64,000 nt of DNA from JBOFSQ01 sp051651625 (GTDB taxonomy: Bacteria; Planctomycetota; Planctomycetia; Pirellulales; Thermoguttaceae), in the NCBI GenBank assembly GCA_051651625.1, contig JBOFSQ010000102.1, forward strand, positions 1 through 64,000, given 5' to 3'. Within the stretch, counting starts at the first letter, position 1, and every line of letters starts with the position of its first letter. Below, one piece after another: positions 59,889 through 64,000 of the stretch. The position numbers were made by a program, and so were the translations under genes. A model generated the notes under the pieces. It was not told where the DNA came from. It did no database searches and saw only the letters and a program-made list of their open reading frames with translations.

Positions 59889-60902
59889 ATGGCTTGGGAA
59901 TACAGCGAAAAAACGAAGCAGCTTTTTATGGATGCGATCCACGGCAAACCCGGGACGCACCTCGGCGAAATCACCGACCCCGATGGACTCGGCGAACACG
60001 GTTCGGTTGCGTGTGGTGATGCGCTGCGGTTTACGTTTCGTGTCGAGCGCGACGCGAGTGATCCGCTGCGCGATGTCATCGTTGAGGCGCGTTACTTGAC
60101 GTTTGGATGTACGTCGGCAATCGCGGCGTCTGAAGCACTGTGCTGCATCCTCGAAGGGAAACGTCTCACGCCGATAGACGCGCTCAAAATCACCAACGCC
60201 GACATCGTTAATTTTCTCGACGGTTTGCCGGAACAGAAAGTTCATTGTTCTGTGATGGGTGCGGAGGCGTTGCAAGCGGCGGTCTTTAACTGGGCGCAGC
60301 GTCGCGGCGTCTCGCTTGAGTCGCTCGGCATCGACATCCACACAGGCGACGAAGAAGAAGGACGAATCGTCTGCAAGTGTTTCTCGCTCTCGGAGCCGTA
60401 TCTCAAACGCAAAATCCGCGAACTAAACTTACACTCTATCGCGGAAGTGACCGCCGCGCTCAAGGCGGGCGGTGCGTGTATGTCGTGTCACCACGCGCCG
60501 GGCGGACTGGCCGACTTGCTGCAAACAGTTTGGGGGCAAGACTCGTCCGGTGCCGCAAAAACCAGCGGTTCACTCGCACTTCCACTCGCCGGATCAGTTC
60601 CGCTCGACCTCGCCGGACTGACGCGACCAACGTCGGACGTTACCGCTTCGCCGCGAGAAGAAAGTCTCTCACCGTTTCAACTTGCCAAGAAAATCGAGAA
60701 GGTTCTCATCGAGTATATCCGCCCGATGATTCAGCGCGACGGCGGCGACCTCAACATCATCGACATCAAAGACTTCACCGTATTCTTGGAACTTCAAGGC
60801 GCGTGTGCAAGCTGCGCCGGTGCCGGTTCGACGATCAAGTATCTAGTAGAACGTACACTCAAAGAACAAGTCGATGAACGCTTGCGCGTTGTGCAAGTTT
60901 GA
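59889..60902 (+). CDS. nifU: NifU-type Fe-S cluster scaffold
   Basis: The 337 residues have the full three-part NifU layout: an IscU-like domain with cysteines in VACGD, TFGCTSAIAAS and KVHCSVMG; a BFD-like [2Fe-2S] domain with VCKCFSLSE and GACMSCHHAPGG; and a C-terminal Nfu domain with RDGGDLNIIDI and GACASCAGAG. It assembles and hands over clusters, with a cysteine desulfurase not encoded nearby. AAGGA precedes the ATG. No nitrogenase genes are present, so it is probably the general scaffold, which may feed IspG. Confidence 0.9.
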   Translation: MAWEYSEKTKQLFMDAIHGKPGTHLGEITDPDGLGEHGSVACGDALRFTFRVERDASDPLRDVIVEARYLTFGCTSAIAASEALCCILEGKRLTPIDALKITNADIVNFLDGLPEQKVHCSVMGAEALQAAVFNWAQRRGVSLESLGIDIHTGDEEEGRIVCKCFSLSEPYLKRKIRELNLHSIAEVTAALKAGGACMSCHHAPGGLADLLQTVWGQDSSGAAKTSGSLALPLAGSVPLDLAGLTRPTSDVTASPREESLSPFQLAKKIEKVLIEYIRPMIQRDGGDLNIIDIKDFTVFLELQGACASCAGAGSTIKYLVERTLKEQVDERLRVVQV

Positions 60903-60941
60903 CGTTGTTCACACATCCAAACCCCAAAGGAGATTTTCACA

Positions 60942-61472
60942 ATGAAACGCAGTTTTTGTTTTGCACTGGTTTCGGTGTCGCTGTTGGTTTTTGCTATCGG
61001 TTGTGGTGAACATGAACACTCCGCCGACGATGGTCACGGTCACGCACCGGCTCCGGCCCCAGCAAAAAGTGCCGATGACGCACACGCCGCGCTCCACGCG
61101 ACGAAGTACAACGAGGTTCTGGTCGAGTTTCCCGGCCACAAATACGCGATGGAAATCATCGACGAGAAGGAGACAACGGGGCTGGTGACAGCGTTTTTGA
61201 CCGACGCACATTTTGATCCGTGTGAAGTCGATGCGCAGGAAGTACGTCTCAACTTCGTTGTCGGTGGCCAGCCGAAAGTTTTCACGCTGACTCGTTCGCC
61301 GCAGGAGGCTGGCAAACCCGCGACGTTCACACTCACCGACGCCGAACTCGCAGCACTCAACTGCGAAGGTTGGGAAGGAAACGCTATGGCAATCGTCGAA
61401 ATCAGCGGCGTCCCGTATCAGGCACCACTCAAAAAAACCGGGCAACACGATCACGAAGGTCATTCACATTGA
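60942..61472 (+). CDS. His-rich lipoprotein
   Basis: The 176-residue protein has a lipoprotein signal (SLLVFAIGCGEHEHS), a His/Asp-rich segment just after the lipidated Cys (GEHEHSADDGHGHA), a beta domain, and a His-rich end (GQHDHEGHSH). Such clusters bind metal ions. AAAGGAG precedes the ATG, and the gene lies 39 bases after nifU, so co-transcription is likely. A metal-trapping or buffering role is inferred from composition only. Confidence 0.75.
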   Translation: MKRSFCFALVSVSLLVFAIGCGEHEHSADDGHGHAPAPAPAKSADDAHAALHATKYNEVLVEFPGHKYAMEIIDEKETTGLVTAFLTDAHFDPCEVDAQEVRLNFVVGGQPKVFTLTRSPQEAGKPATFTLTDAELAALNCEGWEGNAMAIVEISGVPYQAPLKKTGQHDHEGHSH

Positions 61473-61516
61473 AAGCAATGCAACCGTTCACGGCATACCG
61501 AATCAACAATTAACCA

Positions 61517-61546
61517 GACCATTTTCCCGGCACCGGGAAAATGGTC
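61517..61546. promoter_or_regulatory. 30-bp perfect palindrome upstream of the DinD-like gene
   Basis: Two 14-bp arms (GACCATTTTCCCGG and its complement) around CA. The outer ten bases of each arm match, with one change, those of a second palindrome inside the following gene (61755-61786). Read in one frame it encodes DHFPGTGKMVG, the same peptide motif as the inner copy. It is either an operator or a fragment of a related gene. Confidence 0.65.
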
Positions 61547-61563
61547 GGCAGAGGGGAATTGCT

Positions 61564-62412
61564 ATGCAAACAGAAATGATTCAGACGCTGAAAAACCAGT
61601 TTGATTCTTTGGGGCACAACACGCCCGTGGATGGCGTTGAGTTTTGGTTCGCCCGCGACTTAATGGAGCCGCTTGGGTACGTCCGTTGGGAAAACTTTCA
61701 AACCGTTATTGCACGCGCGATAACGTCTTGTCAAACCAGCGGTTACAGGCCCGACGATCATTTTCGTGGCGTCACGAAAATGATCGTGATTGGGAAAGGA
61801 GGTGAGCGTGAAGTCGAGGATTTCATGCTCACTCGCTACGCCTGCTATCTCGTCGCCCAGAACGGCGACCCACGCAAAGAAGCCATCGCCTTCGCTCAGA
61901 GTTACTTCGCCATCCAAACGCGCAAGCAGGAACTGATTGAAGAGCGGATGCGTTTGCAAGCGCGGCTCGATGCACGCGAGCGGTTGCGGGAATCGGAAAA
62001 GTCGCTGTCAAAAAACATCTACGAGCGCGGTGTAGACGAAGTTGGGTTCGGGCGAATTCGTTCCAGTGGAGATGCGGCACTGTTTGGCGGCAACACCACG
62101 CAGACGATGAAGGAGCGATACGGCATCACCAAAACTCGCGCCCTTGCCGACTTTCTACCGGCTCTGACTATCGCCGCGAAAAATCTCGCCACCGAAATGA
62201 CCAATCACAACGTACAGCAAAACGACTTGCATGGTGAACGCACCATCACGCGAGAGCATGTGCAGAACAATGAGAGCGTGCGTGCCACGCTTGGCCAGCG
62301 CAACATCAAGCCCGAAAATCTCCCGCCCGAAGAAGACATCCAAAAACTGGAACGTCGCGTGAAAGCCGAGGAGAAGCGTCTGGGAAAACAGGCTGGAAAA
62401 CTGTCGAGTTAG
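61564..62412 (+). CDS. DinD-like protein (Bro-N/antirepressor type)
   Basis: The 282 residues match DinD-type proteins: WFARDLMEPLGYVRWENFQTVI (Bro-N-like), DDHFRGVTKMIVIGKGGEREVEDFMLTRYACYLVAQNGD, the FAQSYFAIQTRKQE segment and EVGFGRIRSSGDAALFGGNTTQTMK. In E. coli dinD is induced by DNA damage and affects RecA filaments. The coding region contains a perfect 14-bp inverted repeat at 61755-61786. GGGGAAT precedes the ATG. No LexA box was recognised. Confidence 0.85.
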   Translation: MQTEMIQTLKNQFDSLGHNTPVDGVEFWFARDLMEPLGYVRWENFQTVIARAITSCQTSGYRPDDHFRGVTKMIVIGKGGEREVEDFMLTRYACYLVAQNGDPRKEAIAFAQSYFAIQTRKQELIEERMRLQARLDARERLRESEKSLSKNIYERGVDEVGFGRIRSSGDAALFGGNTTQTMKERYGITKTRALADFLPALTIAAKNLATEMTNHNVQQNDLHGERTITREHVQNNESVRATLGQRNIKPENLPPEEDIQKLERRVKAEEKRLGKQAGKLSS

Positions 62413-62474
62413 ATTCACGCCCGTTATTGCACGCGATCAACTCCGTGAACGCAACCATCCAATCCACGTTTCCA

Positions 62475-64000
62475 ATGTCAATCTCCGAAACCGAAACAAG
62501 TTCGTCCGAGCAAACAGCATCTTCGTCGCTGGACACGGAGCAGCATCGCAGCGCGCTTGGTGCTGCCGGTACGTCGAGCGCGGTTCGGCACGGGTGCAAG
62601 TGTGACGAGTCGGGGCGTCCGATTGGTGCGGGAGTGTTTGGTGGTGGCGGCGATTTTGTCGAGCGTCTCACGTCTTGGAGTGAACATCACGCAAAGTTGC
62701 TTGGAGTTGGTCTTCTAGTGTTCGTTGTCGGCATGACGTGGCTGCTTATGTGGCACTCGTCGCTACGGCAGCGGCAACCGGTTACGGTCGATTACACGGA
62801 ACTCCCAGCCGAGATTGTGTTTGGCGGCAAGACGTTTCCGGGGCAGTATTTTCGTGGTCTTGAAGCGACGCGGCGTGCCAAACACGCCGACCTTATAACC
62901 GAGGTACGCGACGTTATTGCCGCAGGTGAGGCACCGGCATTTCTCTTGGGGAACACCGCTTCGCCGAAGCAAAATCTCGCCGCATCGCTGCGTGAACTGT
63001 TTCTCGCTTATGCCCCCCACGGCGCGGCGGCATCGCAGAGCGACGCACTTTACAAATCGCTCCCAACTGGCGACGTTTGGGGAATCTCACCGGCGACGCT
63101 CGTTCCGGTAGAGTCGATCTTGAAAGAATTGTCGCCAGCGATGGAGCGTCTGCGTTCGGAGCTTGATAACACGGAAACCGCGTTTGAGTTTGTCTTGCTG
63201 GAAGCGGAAGACGGCAGCGTCTACCCCGACCCAAACATCCCCGATTTGATGCGTCTCTTCGCAGCGGTGTCGGAATACGACATTGCCCGCGCACTGAACG
63301 CTGGCCAACTCGATGACGCGATCAAAATACTCGCATCGACTTGGCGTATTGCAGACTTGGCATCTTCGCTCGAAAACGTAGTGACGCGCGACGAAGTTCG
63401 CGCGATTCGTCTGCGGTGTTTGAACGTCTTGCAGACAATCGTACTTCACCCACAATTTGCGAAGCAGCATCTTGAATCGGTTCGCGCGATGCTCTACAAA
63501 ACGTTATCCGTCGCACCGAACGAGCCGCGTCTTTGGATCGGTGACCGCGCGACCGGAATGCGAGTCTACGAAATCGCCATCAGGTACGGACTCGACGAAG
63601 CACTCGAAGCAGACGAACTCGACGCCATTGAATCGAGTCAGATCGGTTTTGACCGTGTCGTCATCAACCTCTACAAAACGATCTCTGCCGACGAAGTAAC
63701 TTATCTCCGCGCGATGCGCAAAATCATCGAGCTTTCGGCGCAACCATACTACCAGCGAAAACGAGACGTACTTGAGATCGAAACGAAAATCGCCGCGCTT
63801 TGGCAAGCAAACAACGAAGCGGTGATCGCGTATTTCCTCACGCGACATATAGCCGACACGATGCAGGCGTTGGCCTACGAACAGGCCGCAATGGAAGCGA
63901 CATTCATCGCCGTCTCGCTCGCGCTAAATCAAAACGTCAATACAAAACTTCTCGACCCCGTTTCAGGACAAAACTACATCATCAAAACACAAGACGGAAA
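62475..64000 (+). CDS. planctomycete membrane protein (runs off the right edge)
   Basis: An open frame from the ATG at 62475 continues past the end: at least 508 residues. The N-terminus is Ser/Thr-rich with a single membrane segment (LLGVGLLVFVVGMTWLLMWHS, about residues 82-102), followed by helices and mixed structure. The visible end (LDPVSGQNYIIKTQDGK) resembles the DPFTG-type C-terminal segment also present in the gene at 15424. No ribosome site is obvious. Function unknown. No frame in the opposite direction has comparable protein character. Confidence 0.7.
   Translation, partial: MSISETETSSSEQTASSSLDTEQHRSALGAAGTSSAVRHGCKCDESGRPIGAGVFGGGGDFVERLTSWSEHHAKLLGVGLLVFVVGMTWLLMWHSSLRQRQPVTVDYTELPAEIVFGGKTFPGQYFRGLEATRRAKHADLITEVRDVIAAGEAPAFLLGNTASPKQNLAASLRELFLAYAPHGAAASQSDALYKSLPTGDVWGISPATLVPVESILKELSPAMERLRSELDNTETAFEFVLLEAEDGSVYPDPNIPDLMRLFAAVSEYDIARALNAGQLDDAIKILASTWRIADLASSLENVVTRDEVRAIRLRCLNVLQTIVLHPQFAKQHLESVRAMLYKTLSVAPNEPRLWIGDRATGMRVYEIAIRYGLDEALEADELDAIESSQIGFDRVVINLYKTISADEVTYLRAMRKIIELSAQPYYQRKRDVLEIETKIAALWQANNEAVIAYFLTRHIADTMQALAYEQAAMEATFIAVSLALNQNVNTKLLDPVSGQNYIIKTQDG

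Overview
The window is chromosomal DNA of a planctomycete (phylum Planctomycetota). The evidence is a set of family types rarely found together elsewhere: a DUF1559-type prepilin-like protein next to a small lipoprotein and an arylsulfatase, a SUMF1-domain protein with a membrane anchor, TPR proteins with a degenerate SEC-C motif, an SHD1-like secreted protein, a membrane pyrophosphatase, and HEAT/TPR membrane proteins with no obvious relatives outside the group. Many Shine-Dalgarno sites are clear (GGAG-type), but some genes lack one. Small dispersed palindromic repeats fill most intergenic spaces.

Region 1 (about 500-15,080) is the most unusual part: a filamentous-phage (inovirus) prophage of about 14.5 kb with almost all genes on the minus strand. 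Read along that strand the order is replication initiator, small CxxC protein, two tiny membrane proteins, major coat with signal peptide, terminator, coat paralogue, small membrane protein, two exported cysteine-rich surface proteins, a hydrophobic protein, two small CxxC proteins, a hairpin-rich intergenic region, Zot/pI ATPase, secretin/pIV, an unknown protein, a third coat paralogue, tyrosine integrase and an ImmA-like remnant. This follows the M13 order II-V-VII-IX-VIII-III-VI-I-IV closely, at more than twice the M13 length. Two genes on the opposite strand (an SHD1-like secreted protein and a 65-residue protein) look like cargo.

Region 2 (15.1-36 kb) is host DNA: two planctomycete-type hypothetical proteins, fabF, a SUMF1-domain protein, a 1,622-residue flagellin, purE-aroK, a hybrid sensor kinase, argG, a glycosyltransferase, an unknown gene bracketed by inverted copies of one repeat, and a primary-type sigma factor.

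Region 3 (36-49 kb) carries a K+-type membrane pyrophosphatase, a PD-(D/E)XK-like protein, rpmI-rplT, a HEAT-like protein, a degenerate GGDEF-TPR protein, parAB and a transglutaminase-like protein.

Region 4 (48.5-64 kb) has a DUF1559 gene with a 12-G tract, a lipoprotein, a sulfatase split by a 98-bp TA-flanked insertion, a decayed lipoprotein gene, ispG, an AAA ATPase plus DUF4276/TOPRIM-like pair that may be a defence module, nadB, a large membrane protein with a probably leaderless transcript, a full-length NifU, a His-rich lipoprotein, a DinD-like protein, and a membrane protein running off the right end. No tRNA, rRNA or CRISPR array was recognised.
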